DNA from: Halopseudomonas bauzanensis
GTDB lineage: Bacteria > Pseudomonadota > Gammaproteobacteria > Pseudomonadales > Pseudomonadaceae
Reading direction: 5' to 3'
NCBI RefSeq assembly: GCF_900114735.1
Contig: NZ_FOUA01000006.1
Span: forward strand, 62,001 to 126,000
Length of the DNA: 64,000 nt
Position numbers and translations under genes: made by a program. Below, piece after piece: positions 8,343 to 18,062 of this stretch. The notes under the pieces were generated by a model. It had not been told where the DNA came from. It saw only the letters and a program-made list of their open reading frames with translations, and ran no database searches. The number at the start of each line of letters is the position of its first letter. The first letter of the stretch is position 1.

Positions 8343-9887
8343 ATGACGATAGGTTTGAAGCGCCTGATGTGTTCTATCTGGCTGGTGATACCGTTGACTG
8401 CCGGAGCGGAGGAATTTCAGTTCCAGGCGGTAATCGACAAGGCCGAGTCATTGGCAGACAGCGCCTGGAAGGCGCCCCCGCAAGTGCCGCGCTTTCTCCA
8501 GGAACTGAGCTATCACGATTACCAGAGTATCCGCTTCAAGCCCGAGAGCAGCCTGTGGCGAGAAGAAAAGCTCCCCTTCAATCTGATGCTGATTCCGCCG
8601 GGGTTGTTCTACCACCATGCGGTGCGCATCAACCTGATCGAGGGCGGCGAGGCGCAGCCGCTGGCCTTCGACAAGACGCAATTCAGCTATCCCAACAGCG
8701 AAGTGGAGAAGCTCATGCCAGCCGATCTCGGCTTTGCCGGCTTCAAGCTGACCTTTCCCTTCGATGCGCCGGATATCCAGAATCAGTTCCTGGTGTTTGC
8801 CGGTGCCAGTTATTACCGGGCGGTGGGTCGACACAACAACTTTGGCCTGTCGGGCCGGGGTATCGCCGTCAATACCGGCTTGCCCAGCGGCGAGGAGTTT
8901 CCTTCCTTTATCGAATTCTGGCTGGAGAAGCCCGCCGCAGACGCCGAGACGCTGACCTTTTACGGGCTGCTGGATGGCAAGAGTCTGACCGGGGCCTATC
9001 GCTTCACCGTGACTCCCGGTGATGAAACGGCGCTGCAGGTCGAGTCGGTACTGTTTCCACGCCAGGCCATCGAGCTGGCGGGTGTGGCGCCGCTGACCAG
9101 CATGTTCTACTACGGCCAGAACACGCTGCGCCCGGACGGTGAATGGCGACCAGAGGTGCATGACAGCGATGGGCTGCTGATCCATGACGGCGCCAGTGAT
9201 GAATGGTTGTGGCGTCCGCTGAACAACCCGGCCACCCTGACCATGGACTACTTCGGCACTCACAACGTGCGTGGCTTCGGACTGTTCCAGCGTGACGCCG
9301 ATTTCGGCAGCTACATGGACCCGGAAGCGGGCTACGACACGCGGCCCAGTGCCTGGATCGAGCCGCAGGGCGACTGGGGCAAGGGGCATGTGGTGCTGAC
9401 CCAGCTACCGACGCCGGATGAGACCAATGACAATATAGTGGCGTTCTGGACTCCCGACGGTGGACTCTCGGCAGAAGGTCCGCACCGGTTCGACTATATC
9501 GCCCGCTTCGGCATGGCCGACCTGGTGGACAGCCCCATGGCTCAGGCGGTGGACAGCTTTCTTGGCGACGGCACTCGCATCGGCGGGGGAGATGTCGAGG
9601 GCGCAGTGCGGGTGGTTGTCGACTTTGCCGGCGGCCCGTTGTCGGACTATCCCACCGAGGCTCCGGTAGCCGCCGACGCCACCGCCCTGGAGGATGGTGA
9701 GCTGATCGAACAGTTCGTCGAGTATGTTCCCGCCCTTGAGCGTTGGCGGTTGTCGATGTTGGTGAAGCCGGCACCGGATCGTCCGCTATCGGTACGCGCC
9801 TTCCTGCGCGAAGGTGACCAGACCCTGAGCGAAACATGGACCTATCAGCTCGCACCCGGCAGTGATGTATTGAATGTCATCAAATAA
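8343..9887 (+). CDS. opgG: Periplasmic glucan biosynthesis protein G
   Basis: This 514-residue periplasmic protein has a signal peptide at residues 1-22 (cleavage near LTAGAEEF). The mature part shows the OpgG/MdoG fold signature: FELSYHDYQSIRFKP-like text at the N-terminus (here LSYHDYQSIRFKP), LFYHHAVRINLIEGG, and TSMFYYGQNTLRP in the middle. OpgG branches or modifies osmoregulated periplasmic glucans made by OpgH. AAGGGAGA lies 12 bases before the ATG. opgH follows behind a small ORF, so the three are probably one operon. A sequence resembling an AlgU promoter (GAACTG, 16 bases, CCTAA) lies at 8258-8284 but is only a partial match. Confidence 0.95.
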   Translation: MTIGLKRLMCSIWLVIPLTAGAEEFQFQAVIDKAESLADSAWKAPPQVPRFLQELSYHDYQSIRFKPESSLWREEKLPFNLMLIPPGLFYHHAVRINLIEGGEAQPLAFDKTQFSYPNSEVEKLMPADLGFAGFKLTFPFDAPDIQNQFLVFAGASYYRAVGRHNNFGLSGRGIAVNTGLPSGEEFPSFIEFWLEKPAADAETLTFYGLLDGKSLTGAYRFTVTPGDETALQVESVLFPRQAIELAGVAPLTSMFYYGQNTLRPDGEWRPEVHDSDGLLIHDGASDEWLWRPLNNPATLTMDYFGTHNVRGFGLFQRDADFGSYMDPEAGYDTRPSAWIEPQGDWGKGHVVLTQLPTPDETNDNIVAFWTPDGGLSAEGPHRFDYIARFGMADLVDSPMAQAVDSFLGDGTRIGGGDVEGAVRVVVDFAGGPLSDYPTEAPVAADATALEDGELIEQFVEYVPALERWRLSMLVKPAPDRPLSVRAFLREGDQTLSETWTYQLAPGSDVLNVIK

Positions 9888-9901
9888 CCTGTGGAGACGG
9901 C

Positions 9902-10147
9902 ATGCACACAACGGTTGCTGAATTCACCCTGCGCCGGGTACTCGCCTGGCTGCATTGGGCGGGCCGGGAGCCGACGCCGGAGGTGCAGGCGGCAGTCCTG
10001 CGGACCATGGCGGATAATCTGACGGTCCCTGCGGACGAATTGTTCGACCTCTGCCTGCAGCCCATGCGGAGCGGGATCGAGCCGCAGCCGATAGCGCCAG
10101 CGACTCCACCTCTGCGGCGTGGCAGTATCGGTTACGGGGATTACTGA
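9902..10147 (+). CDS. Small protein between opgG and opgH, candidate detached OpgH N-terminus
   Basis: This 81-residue soluble protein begins MHTTVAEFTLRRVLAWLHWAG and starts 14 bases after opgG. Its stop overlaps the opgH start by one base (TGATG). Near its end it reads ATPPLRRGSIGYGDY. In full-length OpgH proteins a PP-basic-R-S-S-M motif occurs at the end of the cytoplasmic N-terminal region, just before the first membrane segment. The downstream opgH here lacks that region and begins almost directly at the membrane. I therefore infer that this ORF is the N-terminal cytoplasmic part of OpgH encoded separately. It could instead be an unrelated small regulator. Confidence 0.75.
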   Translation: MHTTVAEFTLRRVLAWLHWAGREPTPEVQAAVLRTMADNLTVPADELFDLCLQPMRSGIEPQPIAPATPPLRRGSIGYGDY

Positions 10148-12273
10148 TGATGCCGGCTGCGGTGGAAACCGGCACGGCGGATGCCGTCGCGAGCCGTCGC
10201 CGCTGGCGTACAGCGGCCTGGTTGCGGCGCAGCTGTTTATTGGTACTGGTAATCGGGCAAACGCTGCTGGCCAGCTGGTTCATGCTGTCGATCCTGCCCT
10301 ACAACGGCGGCAACGCCGTGGAAATCGGCATGCTGGGGTTGTTTGCTCTGCTGTTCGCCTGGATTTCCTTTGGCTTCTGGATCGCCGTTGCCGGCTTCGT
10401 CCTGCGGCGTCTGGGTGGTGATCGGCAGTCGCTGCTGCAACAACAGGACGCCGCTACCCTGGCCGCCACGCCGCTGGCGCGCACGGCAATTCTGATGCCG
10501 ATCTATCATGAGCCGATCGAGCGCAGTCTGGGCGGGCTGAGCGCGGTCTACCGCAGTCTCGAACGCACCGGCCAGTTGGAACACTTCGATTTCTTCATCC
10601 TGTCTGATAGCCGGGAGCCGGACACCTGGCTGCGAGAGCAGGCGGCCTGGGCGCAGTTGGTGGACAAGCTGGGTGCGGCAGGGCGGCTGTTCTACCGCCG
10701 GCGTAAGCTCAACCTGAACTACAAGAGCGGCAACGTCGGCGACTTCCTGCGCCGCTGGGGGCGGGATTACGATTATATGGTGGTGCTGGACGCCGACAGC
10801 CTGATGGGCGGTGACACGCTGGTAACCATGGTGCAGTTGATGCAGCGCCACCGCATGGTCGGCATTTTGCAGACCAGTCCGCAACTGCTCAACGGCCGCT
10901 CGTTATTCGCCCGGATTCAGCAGTTCTCCAGTCAGTTATATGGTCCATTGTTCACTACCGGGCTGGCCGCGGTGCAGCTGGGCGAGGCGGCTTTCTGGGG
11001 GCATAACGCTATCTTGCGGATCAAGCCCTTCATGGCCCATTGCGGCCTGCGCAAGCTGCCGGGGTGGGGGCTGTTCCGTGGTCCGATCATGAGTCATGAC
11101 TTTGTCGAGGCGGCTTATCTTGGGCGCGCCGGCCATGAAGTCTGGCTGGAACCGGGATTGCAGGACAGCTGGGAGGAGTCGCCGCCATCACTGGTGGATG
11201 AGCTGACCCGCGACCAGCGCTGGGTCAAGGGCAACATGCAGCATCTGTGGCTGATGCTCGGCAGTCGCCGGCTCCGGTTTGCCCATCGCATGGCCTTTCT
11301 CAACGGCATCATGTCCTATCTGGCGTCGCCACTGTGGCTGGCCTTTCTGGTCCTGACTACCATCGCTACCACCCGCATGGTGTTGTGGCCCATCAACTAT
11401 TTCCCCGACCCGCACCAGTTGTTTCCGCTGTGGCCACAATGGCAGCCGTTGCGCGCAGCGACGCTGGTAGGCTGCACCCTTGGCCTGCTGTTTCTACCCA
11501 AGTTTCTCGGCCTGGCGGATGCGGCATTGACGCAGCGGGTTCGTGCGTTCGGCGGCTTCTTTCGGCTGTTGGGCAGCGTATTGCTGGAGATAGTGGTGTC
11601 GGCCATGCTGGCGCCGATCCGCATGCTGTCACATTCGCGGTACGTGACCGCGGCACTGTTCAATATCAAACTGCGCTGGGCCGGGCAGAACCGGACCAGC
11701 GAGACCGGCTGGGTCGAGGCCCTGGTCTATCAGGCGCCGGGCTCGATTCTCGGGCTGGCCTGGGCGCTGTTCGCGCTCTGGCTGAAGCCGATGTTCTTTT
11801 ATTGGTCACTGCCGGTGGCGTTGCCGCTGATCTTCGCCGCGCCGATTTCAGTGATCCTCAGCCGGGTGCAGCTGGGCCAGCGCCTGCGCCGGCGTGGCTG
11901 GCTGATGACCGCCGAGGAAGCCTATGGCTCGAAGTTGCTCGAGGAGATGATGCGCAGCCCGCTGGAAGGCATCCAGCAACCCGGTTTCTGCGAATCGGTG
12001 ATCCATCCCCGGCATAACCGGTTGCAGGTAGCGTTGGCTCGCGCTGCGCCGGCGGGGCCACGGCGTCAGCGGTTGGATGCTTTGGCGCAGCGCTGTCTGG
12101 AGCAGGGGCCCGGTGCGCTGGACCGTACCGAACAGAGCCTCCTGGCGCAGGATGCCGAAGCCATGGCCTGGCTGCATCACCAGGTCTGGCGCGTCGCACC
12201 CGGCACGGTATGGGGGCGCCTGCTGCGGCGGGAAATTACCCGGCAGCCAGTGCCGCGGCGGACGGTTTCCTGA
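10147..12273 (+). CDS. opgH: Glucans biosynthesis glucosyltransferase H (short form)
   Basis: This 708-residue inner-membrane GT2 enzyme polymerises UDP-glucose into periplasmic glucans. The glycosyltransferase core shows TAILMPIYHE, ILSDSREPDTW, YKSGNVGDF, the catalytic LDADS (about residues 214-218), SHDFVEA and the QRWVKGN acceptor motif. It has two membrane segments before the core and several after it. Typical Pseudomonas and E. coli OpgH is about 850 residues with a cytoplasmic N-terminal region of about 130 residues. That region is absent here, and part of it may be encoded by the 81-residue ORF whose stop overlaps this start. The N-terminal membrane region is also shorter by some tens of residues. 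Confidence 0.93.
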   Translation: MMPAAVETGTADAVASRRRWRTAAWLRRSCLLVLVIGQTLLASWFMLSILPYNGGNAVEIGMLGLFALLFAWISFGFWIAVAGFVLRRLGGDRQSLLQQQDAATLAATPLARTAILMPIYHEPIERSLGGLSAVYRSLERTGQLEHFDFFILSDSREPDTWLREQAAWAQLVDKLGAAGRLFYRRRKLNLNYKSGNVGDFLRRWGRDYDYMVVLDADSLMGGDTLVTMVQLMQRHRMVGILQTSPQLLNGRSLFARIQQFSSQLYGPLFTTGLAAVQLGEAAFWGHNAILRIKPFMAHCGLRKLPGWGLFRGPIMSHDFVEAAYLGRAGHEVWLEPGLQDSWEESPPSLVDELTRDQRWVKGNMQHLWLMLGSRRLRFAHRMAFLNGIMSYLASPLWLAFLVLTTIATTRMVLWPINYFPDPHQLFPLWPQWQPLRAATLVGCTLGLLFLPKFLGLADAALTQRVRAFGGFFRLLGSVLLEIVVSAMLAPIRMLSHSRYVTAALFNIKLRWAGQNRTSETGWVEALVYQAPGSILGLAWALFALWLKPMFFYWSLPVALPLIFAAPISVILSRVQLGQRLRRRGWLMTAEEAYGSKLLEEMMRSPLEGIQQPGFCESVIHPRHNRLQVALARAAPAGPRRQRLDALAQRCLEQGPGALDRTEQSLLAQDAEAMAWLHHQVWRVAPGTVWGRLLRREITRQPVPRRTVS

Positions 12274-12314
12274 CTGCTATGCTGAGGGTTCCTACCGACG
12301 ATGCGGACTCGGCA

Positions 12315-12806
12315 ATGGACGTTTTCGATATCATCCTGGTTACCCTGGCCAGCGAGTTCTCCGACCTGACCGATGTGGAGCAAGCGACTCGGGTCGCGTT
12401 GCGGCTGCTGGTCGCTGCGCTGTTGGGTGGTTTGCTCGGTTACGAACGGGAAACCCATGGCAAGGCGGCCGGCATCCGCACGCATATGCTGGTGTGCATG
12501 GGGGCTGCATTGTTCGTGCTTGGCTCCGAACTGGTCGGTGCCGGTGATGATGCCATGAGCCGGGTGGTGCAGGGGATCGTCGCCGGCATCGGCTTTCTCG
12601 GTGTGGGCACCATCATCAAGGGCAGCAGCATGGGTGAGGTCAAGGGCCTGACCACTGCTGCCGGGGTCTGGATGACCGCTGCGGTAGGTGTCTGCGTGGG
12701 GCTCGGCCTGGAAGCCACCGCGGTGCTGGCCACTCTGCTGATGCTGTTCATCCTGCATGTCCTGCCGTATTTTCTCGAGGGAGTGGAACGCAAGCCGGAT
12801 GAGTGA
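12315..12806 (+). CDS. MgtC/SapB family membrane protein
   Basis: This protein of about 163 residues begins MDVFDIILVTLASEFSDL. It contains LLGGLLGYERETHGKAAGIRTHMLVCMGAALF and GIGFLGVGTIIK, the MgtC family signatures, over about four to five membrane segments. MgtC-like proteins are linked to magnesium limitation and, in some bacteria, to modulation of ATP synthase. I chose the ATG at 12315 because it gives the family N-terminus; an ATG at 12279, right after the opgH stop, would add 12 residues. Closeness to opgH suggests co-transcription. Confidence 0.88.
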   Translation: MDVFDIILVTLASEFSDLTDVEQATRVALRLLVAALLGGLLGYERETHGKAAGIRTHMLVCMGAALFVLGSELVGAGDDAMSRVVQGIVAGIGFLGVGTIIKGSSMGEVKGLTTAAGVWMTAAVGVCVGLGLEATAVLATLLMLFILHVLPYFLEGVERKPDE

Positions 12807-12889
12807 CGCTGCCTTCGGCGGTGCTGGTAGGGCGAGGCAGGACGTTTTGCGCTACACTGCCGGCCCCCAGAACCAGGATATCCAGCCCC

Positions 12890-13429
12890 ATGGCGCTCCA
12901 GTCCGTTCCCTGTAAAGTCCATCTCAATATCACCGATACCGATCGCGGCGTTTATGAAGATCTGCGTATCACGGTGGCTCGGCACCCATCGGAAACCGGC
13001 CAGCGCCTGGCCGCGCGTATTCTTGCCTACGCGCTCTGGTATCAGGAGCGGCTGGCTTTCGGGCGCGGCCTGTCCGAGGTCGACGAGCCGGCATTGTGGC
13101 ACAAGAGCCTGGATGACCGGATCGAGCACTGGATCGAGGTTGGCCAGCCGGATGCGGAGCGCCTGACCTGGTGTTCGCGGCGTGCCGAGCGGGTCTCACT
13201 GCTGGCCTATGGCAACACGCGGGTGTGGGCGGGCAAGGTGATCCCCGCCGTGGCCAACCTGAAGAATGTGAATATCACCGCGCTCCCCCAGGAGCCGCTG
13301 GACGCCCTGGCCAATGAACTGGGGCGGACCATCGAATGGGGTGTGATGATTGCCGATGGTGTGCTCTACGTCAGCGATGCCGATACCCAGCACGAGTTCG
13401 TGCTCGAATGGTTGTTGGGAGAGCGCTGA
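12890..13429 (+). CDS. yaeQ: YaeQ family protein
   Basis: This 179-residue soluble protein begins MALQSVPCKVHLNITDTDRGVY and contains RHPSETGQRLAARILAYAL and the ELGRTIEWGVMIADGVLYVS end region, all typical of YaeQ. YaeQ has a PD-(D/E)XK nuclease-like fold; its cellular role is unsettled, although it was once linked to compensation for RfaH loss. A -10-like TACACT lies about 35 bases upstream. recJ begins 5 bases after the stop, so the two are probably co-transcribed. Confidence 0.9.
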   Translation: MALQSVPCKVHLNITDTDRGVYEDLRITVARHPSETGQRLAARILAYALWYQERLAFGRGLSEVDEPALWHKSLDDRIEHWIEVGQPDAERLTWCSRRAERVSLLAYGNTRVWAGKVIPAVANLKNVNITALPQEPLDALANELGRTIEWGVMIADGVLYVSDADTQHEFVLEWLLGER

Positions 13430-13434
13430 GCACC

Positions 13435-15153
13435 ATGCGTATCGAGACTCGCGTTGCTCCCGCCGAACTGCCGGACCTGGGAGAACTGCCACCGCTGCTG
13501 ACCCGCCTGTACGCCGCGCGCGGCGTGCAATCGGCGGCGGAGTTGGACCGCAGCCTGAAAGCGCTGCTGCCCTGGACGCTGTTCAAGGGTATGGAGCAGG
13601 CGGTGGCGGTGCTGCGCGAGGCGTTGGAGCAGCACCAGTCGATATTGATCGTCGGCGATTTCGATTGCGATGGCGCTACCGCCAGCAGCGTTGCGGTACT
13701 CGGGCTGCGGGCGCTGGGCGCGGCCCAGGTCGACTATCTGGTGCCCAACCGGTTCGAGTATGGCTACGGCCTGACTCCGGAAATTGTCGAGGTGGCGCTG
13801 ACCAGGCAGCCTGACGTGCTGGTGACCGTGGATAACGGCATTTCCAGCATCGATGGCGTGGCGGCCGCCAAAGCGGCTGGTCTCAAGGTGGTCGTTACCG
13901 ATCATCATCTGCCCGCCGAGCAACTGCCCGCGGCCGACGCCATCGTCAACCCCAGCCAGCCCGGCTGTGATTTTCCCAGCAAGGCAATTGCCGGCGTCGG
14001 TGTGATCTTCTATGTACTGATGGCTCTGCGCACCGCGCTGCGCGACAGTGGCTGGTTCAATGCGCAGCGTCCCGAGCCGAACCTGGCCGAGCTGCTGGAC
14101 CTGGTTGCCTTGGGCACGGTGGCGGACGTGGTGCCGCTGGATGCCAACAACCGCATCCTGGTGCATCAAGGGCTGGCACGTATTCGTGCCGGGCGTTGCC
14201 GGGCGGGCATTCGCGCGCTGCTGGAGGTGGCGCGGCGTCCCGCCGAGCGGCTGGTTTCGACCGATCTGGGCTTCATCATCGGGCCACGCCTGAATGCGGC
14301 GGGGCGGCTGGATGATATGAGCCTGGGTATCGAGTGCCTGCTCACCGACGATGAATCACTGGCGCGCGAGATGGCCAGCGAGCTGGACGGTTTCAACCGT
14401 GATCGCAAGAGCATCGAGCAAGACATGCAGAAGCAGGCACTGGCCATGCTGGATGCCACGGACCTGCAGGAAGCGGACCTGCCGTTCGGCCTGTGCCTGT
14501 TCGATGCCGAATGGCATCAAGGCGTCATCGGCATTCTCGCCTCGCGACTCAAGGATCGCTATCACCGCCCGGTCATTGCCTTTGCCGATGCGGGGGAGGG
14601 TGAGATCAAGGGCTCGGCCAGGTCGGTCGCCGGCCTGCATATCCGCGACGCGCTGGATGCCGTCGCCGCAGCCAATCCGGGATTGATCAGCAAGTTCGGC
14701 GGGCATGCCATGGCGGCGGGCTTGTCCCTGCCAGCCACCCATTTCGAGGATTTTCGCGCGGCTTTCGACCGCGAAGTGCGGCGCCAACTGAGCGCCGAGG
14801 ATCTGACTGGCCGCCTGCTGAGCGATGGTGAGCTGGCGGTCGATGAGTTCAATCTGCAACTCGCGGCGCACCTGCGCGAGGCTGGGCCTTGGGGTCAGCA
14901 TTTTCCGGAGCCGGGCTTCCATGGCGAGTTCAATCTGATCCAGCAGCGGCTGGTCGGCGAGCGGCACCTGAAGATGGTGCTGCAGCCCTGTGGCGGTACC
15001 GAGGTGCTGGACGCCATCGCTTTCAATATCGATTCCCAGGTATGGCCCGATCCCAACGTGCGCCGGGTGCGGTTGGCCTACAGCCTGGATATCAACGAGT
15101 ACCGCGGACGACAGAGCCTGCAGTTGCTGGTACGGCACCTGCAGGCCTGCTGA
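13435..15153 (+). CDS. recJ: Single-stranded-DNA-specific exonuclease RecJ
   Basis: This 572-residue DHH-family 5'-3' exonuclease acts in recombination and mismatch repair. The metal-binding motifs are visible: VGDFDCDGATASS (motif I), VTVDNGIS (motif II), VTDHHLP (DHH, motif III) and the DHHA1 region with KGSARSVAGLHIRDAL and GGHAMAAGLSL. The start at ATG 13435 gives the family's usual N-terminus MRIETR. A hairpin at 15186-15206 follows before prfB. Confidence 0.96.
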   Translation: MRIETRVAPAELPDLGELPPLLTRLYAARGVQSAAELDRSLKALLPWTLFKGMEQAVAVLREALEQHQSILIVGDFDCDGATASSVAVLGLRALGAAQVDYLVPNRFEYGYGLTPEIVEVALTRQPDVLVTVDNGISSIDGVAAAKAAGLKVVVTDHHLPAEQLPAADAIVNPSQPGCDFPSKAIAGVGVIFYVLMALRTALRDSGWFNAQRPEPNLAELLDLVALGTVADVVPLDANNRILVHQGLARIRAGRCRAGIRALLEVARRPAERLVSTDLGFIIGPRLNAAGRLDDMSLGIECLLTDDESLAREMASELDGFNRDRKSIEQDMQKQALAMLDATDLQEADLPFGLCLFDAEWHQGVIGILASRLKDRYHRPVIAFADAGEGEIKGSARSVAGLHIRDALDAVAAANPGLISKFGGHAMAAGLSLPATHFEDFRAAFDREVRRQLSAEDLTGRLLSDGELAVDEFNLQLAAHLREAGPWGQHFPEPGFHGEFNLIQQRLVGERHLKMVLQPCGGTEVLDAIAFNIDSQVWPDPNVRRVRLAYSLDINEYRGRQSLQLLVRHLQAC

Positions 15154-15185
15154 CTCGCGAGGCTCTGTGCCCCGGCGGTCGGCTC

Positions 15186-15206
15186 GGTTGCTGAACCGAA
15201 GCAACC
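15186..15206 (+). terminator. Hairpin between recJ and prfB
   Basis: Arms GGTTGCT (15186-15192) and AGCAACC (15200-15206) pair perfectly across a 7-base loop, 32 bases after the recJ stop. There is no T-run, so termination is only possible. A -10-like TACAAT at 15244-15249 suggests prfB has its own promoter. Confidence 0.35.
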
Positions 15207-15279
15207 TCCATGCTGATCACTGCACCGGGGCGGGGATTTCCGCTACAATGTCCCCTTTTTCCTGACGGGATTTGTCACC

Positions 15280-16375
15280 ATGGAAATCAATCCGATTCTG
15301 AACACCATCAAAGACCTGCGTGGCCGCTCCGAGACCATCAGGGGGTATCTTTGACTACGATCACAAACATGATCGTCTGACCGAAGTAGAACGCGAGCTG
15401 GAAGACCCCAGCGTCTGGAACGAGCCCGAGCGGGCGCAGAACCTGGGCCGCGAGCGCGCCTCCCTGGCTGAGATCGTCGGTACGCTGGACGAGCTGCAAA
15501 GCGGCCTGAGCGACGCATCCGAACTGCTGGAAATGGCCGTCGAAGAAGATGATGAAGGGGCCGTTGCCGACGTGACCAGCGAGCTGGAGCGTTTGCAGAA
15601 GCGCCTGGAAGCGCTGGAGTTTCGCCGCATGTTCAGCGGCGAGATGGATGAGAACAACGCCTATCTGGATATCCAGTCGGGCTCCGGCGGTACCGAGGCC
15701 CAGGATTGGGCGAACATGCTGCTGCGCATGTATCTGCGCTGGGCCGACCAGAATGGTTTCGAAGCGACCATCATGGAGCTGACCGCGGGCGAGGTTGCCG
15801 GTATCAAGGGTGCCACCGTTCACATCAAGGGCTCTTACGCTTACGGCTGGCTGCGCACCGAAATCGGCGTACACCGGCTGGTGCGCAAGAGCCCGTATGA
15901 TTCCGGCAATCGTCGTCACACCTCGTTCACTGCGGTGTTCGTGTCGCCGGAAATCGATGACAACATCGAGATCGAGATCAACCCGTCTGACCTGCGCATC
16001 GACACCTACCGCTCCTCGGGCGCTGGTGGTCAGCACGTTAACACCACTGATTCGGCGGTGCGGATCACCCACATCCCGACCAATACCGTGGTCAGTTGCC
16101 AGAACGAACGGTCCCAGCACGCCAACAAGGACACCGCGATGAAGATGTTGCGGGCCAAGTTGTACGAGCTGGAGATGCAGAAACGCACCGAGGCGTCCCA
16201 GGCACAGGAAGACAGCAAGTCGGATATCGGCTGGGGCCATCAGATCCGCTCCTATGTACTCGACCAGTCGCGGATCAAGGATCTGCGCACCGGCATCGAA
16301 GACAGCGATTGCGACGGCGTGCTGGATGGCGACATCAACGAGTTCCTTGAAGCCAGTCTGAAACAGGGCCTGTAA
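15280..16375 (+). CDS. prfB: Peptide chain release factor 2, expressed by programmed +1 frameshift
   Basis: RF2 recognises UGA and UAA stop codons. The gene is read in two frames: 15280-15351 (24 codons from [13 protein letters not shown]), then, after skipping base 15352, 15353-16375. The in-frame TGA at 15352-15354 follows CTT, with AGGGGG three bases before CTT, the classical RF2 autoregulation site. The second frame carries the GGQ motif ([17 protein letters not shown]), which triggers hydrolysis, and the SPF-like anticodon region further upstream. The full protein is about 364 residues, the normal length. lysS follows, the usual prfB-lysS order. Confidence 0.98.
15340..15355 (+). promoter_or_regulatory. 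prfB programmed +1 frameshift site
   Basis: The sequence AGGGGG-TAT-CTT-TGA-C holds an internal Shine-Dalgarno-like element (15340-15345), the slippery CTT codon (15349-15351) and the in-frame TGA (15352-15354). When RF2 is scarce, ribosomes pause at TGA and slip forward one base into the RF2 frame, so RF2 controls its own level. The layout matches the site known from E. coli. Confidence 0.97.
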
Positions 16376-16440
16376 CCGGGCCCTGACGACACTGCCGACA
16401 CCCTGCACCATTACCGAATTGATTTACCCAGGACACCGAA

Positions 16441-17943
16441 ATGAGTGAACAACCGCTGAACGAGCATGCACTGCAAGAGGAAGAAAACAGCCTGATCGCC
16501 CTGCGCAAGGATAAGCTTGCGGTAGAGCGCGCCAAGGGCAATGTTTTCCCGAATGATTTCCGTCGCGACAGTCTGGCCGGCGATCTGCAGCAGAAGTATG
16601 CCGACAGCAGCAAGGAAGAGCTGGCCGAGGCCGCCATTGCGGTCAAGGTGGCGGGGCGCATCATGCTCAACCGCGGTGCGTTCATGGTGCTGCAGGACAT
16701 GAGCGGACGCATCCAGGTCTACGTTGACCGCAAGGGCTTGCCCGCCGAGACCCTGGAAGCGATCAAGACCTGGGACCTGGGCGACATCATCGCCGCCGAA
16801 GGCACGCTGGCGCGTTCCGGCAAGGGTGACCTGTATGTGCACATGACGGCGGTCCAGCTGCTGACCAAGTCCCTGCGCCCGCTGCCGGACAAGCACCACG
16901 GCCTGACCGATACCGAGCAGCGCTACCGCCAGCGCTACGTTGACCTGATCGTCAATGAAGAAGTGCGCGATACATTCCGCGTGCGCTCCCAGGTGATTTC
17001 CCAGATCCGCCGTTTCCTCAGCGAGCGCGGCTTCCTGGAAGTGGAAACCCCGATGCTGCAGACCATCCCCGGTGGTGCCGCAGCCAAGCCGTTCGAGACG
17101 CACCACAATGCGCTGGATCTGCCGATGTACCTGCGCATCGCACCGGAGCTGTATCTCAAACGGCTGGTAGTTGGCGGCTTCGAGAAGGTCTTCGAGATCA
17201 ACCGCAACTTCCGTAACGAAGGTGTTTCGACCCGGCACAACCCCGAGTTCACCATGCTCGAGTTCTACCAGGCCTACGCTGATTACGAAGACAACATGGA
17301 CCTGACCGAGGAGTTGTTCCGCGAGCTGGCCCAGGCGGTGTTGGGCACCACCGATGTGCCCTACGGCGACAAGGTGTTCCATTTTGGCGAGCCCTTTGCG
17401 CGGTTGTCGGTATTTGACTCTATCCTCAAATACAATCCGGAACTGAGCGCGGATGATCTGACCAATATTGACCGGGCCCGGGAGATCGCGAAGAAGGCTG
17501 GCGCCAAGGTGCTGGGCCATGAAGGGCTGGGCAAGCTGCAGGTGATGATCTTCGAGGAGCTGGTGGAGCATTTGCTGGAGCAGCCGACCTTCATCACCCG
17601 CTATCCCTTCGAGGTATCGCCGCTGGCGCGACGTAACGATGAAGACCCCAGCGTGACCGATCGCTTCGAGCTGTTCATCGGTGGCCGCGAGATCGCCAAT
17701 GCCTATTCGGAGTTGAACGACGCCGAGGACCAGGCCGAGCGCTTTCACGCCCAGGTGGCTGAGAAAGATGCCGGCGACGACGAAGCCATGCACTTCGACG
17801 CCGACTTCGTCCGCGCCCTGGAATACGGCATGCCGCCGACCGCTGGCGAAGGCATTGGCATCGACCGCCTGGTGATGCTGCTGACCGACTCGCCGTCGAT
17901 CCGCGATGTGATCCTGTTCCCGCATATGCGGCCTGAGGTTTAA
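16441..17943 (+). CDS. lysS: Lysyl-tRNA synthetase (class II)
   Basis: This 500-residue class II synthetase charges tRNA-Lys. The OB-fold anticodon-binding domain comes first ([18 protein letters not shown]). The catalytic domain shows motif 1 ([17 protein letters not shown]), motif 2 ([20 protein letters not shown]) and motif 3 ([14 protein letters not shown]). The ATG at 16441 follows AGGA by 7 bases. It lies 65 bases after prfB. A palindrome at 17965-17990 may end the transcript. Confidence 0.97.
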   Translation: MSEQPLNEHALQEEENSLIALRKDKLAVERAKGNVFPNDFRRDSLAGDLQQKYADSSKEELAEAAIAVKVAGRIMLNRGAFMVLQDMSGRIQVYVDRKGLPAETLEAIKTWDLGDIIAAEGTLARSGKGDLYVHMTAVQLLTKSLRPLPDKHHGLTDTEQRYRQRYVDLIVNEEVRDTFRVRSQVISQIRRFLSERGFLEVETPMLQTIPGGAAAKPFETHHNALDLPMYLRIAPELYLKRLVVGGFEKVFEINRNFRNEGVSTRHNPEFTMLEFYQAYADYEDNMDLTEELFRELAQAVLGTTDVPYGDKVFHFGEPFARLSVFDSILKYNPELSADDLTNIDRAREIAKKAGAKVLGHEGLGKLQVMIFEELVEHLLEQPTFITRYPFEVSPLARRNDEDPSVTDRFELFIGGREIANAYSELNDAEDQAERFHAQVAEKDAGDDEAMHFDADFVRALEYGMPPTAGEGIGIDRLVMLLTDSPSIRDVILFPHMRPEV

Positions 17944-17964
17944 GTATCGGGTAATTGCCCTTTA

Positions 17965-17990
17965 CCCCGTCATTCTTCGCGAAGGCGGGG
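17965..17990 (+). repeat. Extragenic palindrome after lysS, possible terminator
   Basis: Outer arms CCCCG (17965-17969) and CGGGG (17986-17990) enclose the palindrome CTTCGCGAAG (17975-17984). The text CATTCTTCGCGAAGGCGGGG resembles a short repeat common between genes in many proteobacteria. It lies 21 bases after the lysS stop and could serve as its transcript end. Confidence 0.5.
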
Positions 17991-18062
17991 AATCCAGGGT
18001 TATGGGTTGGATGTTGGTTGTGGCTCTGTGCAAGGAAAGCGGATCAGGTTGGATTGTGGGTG

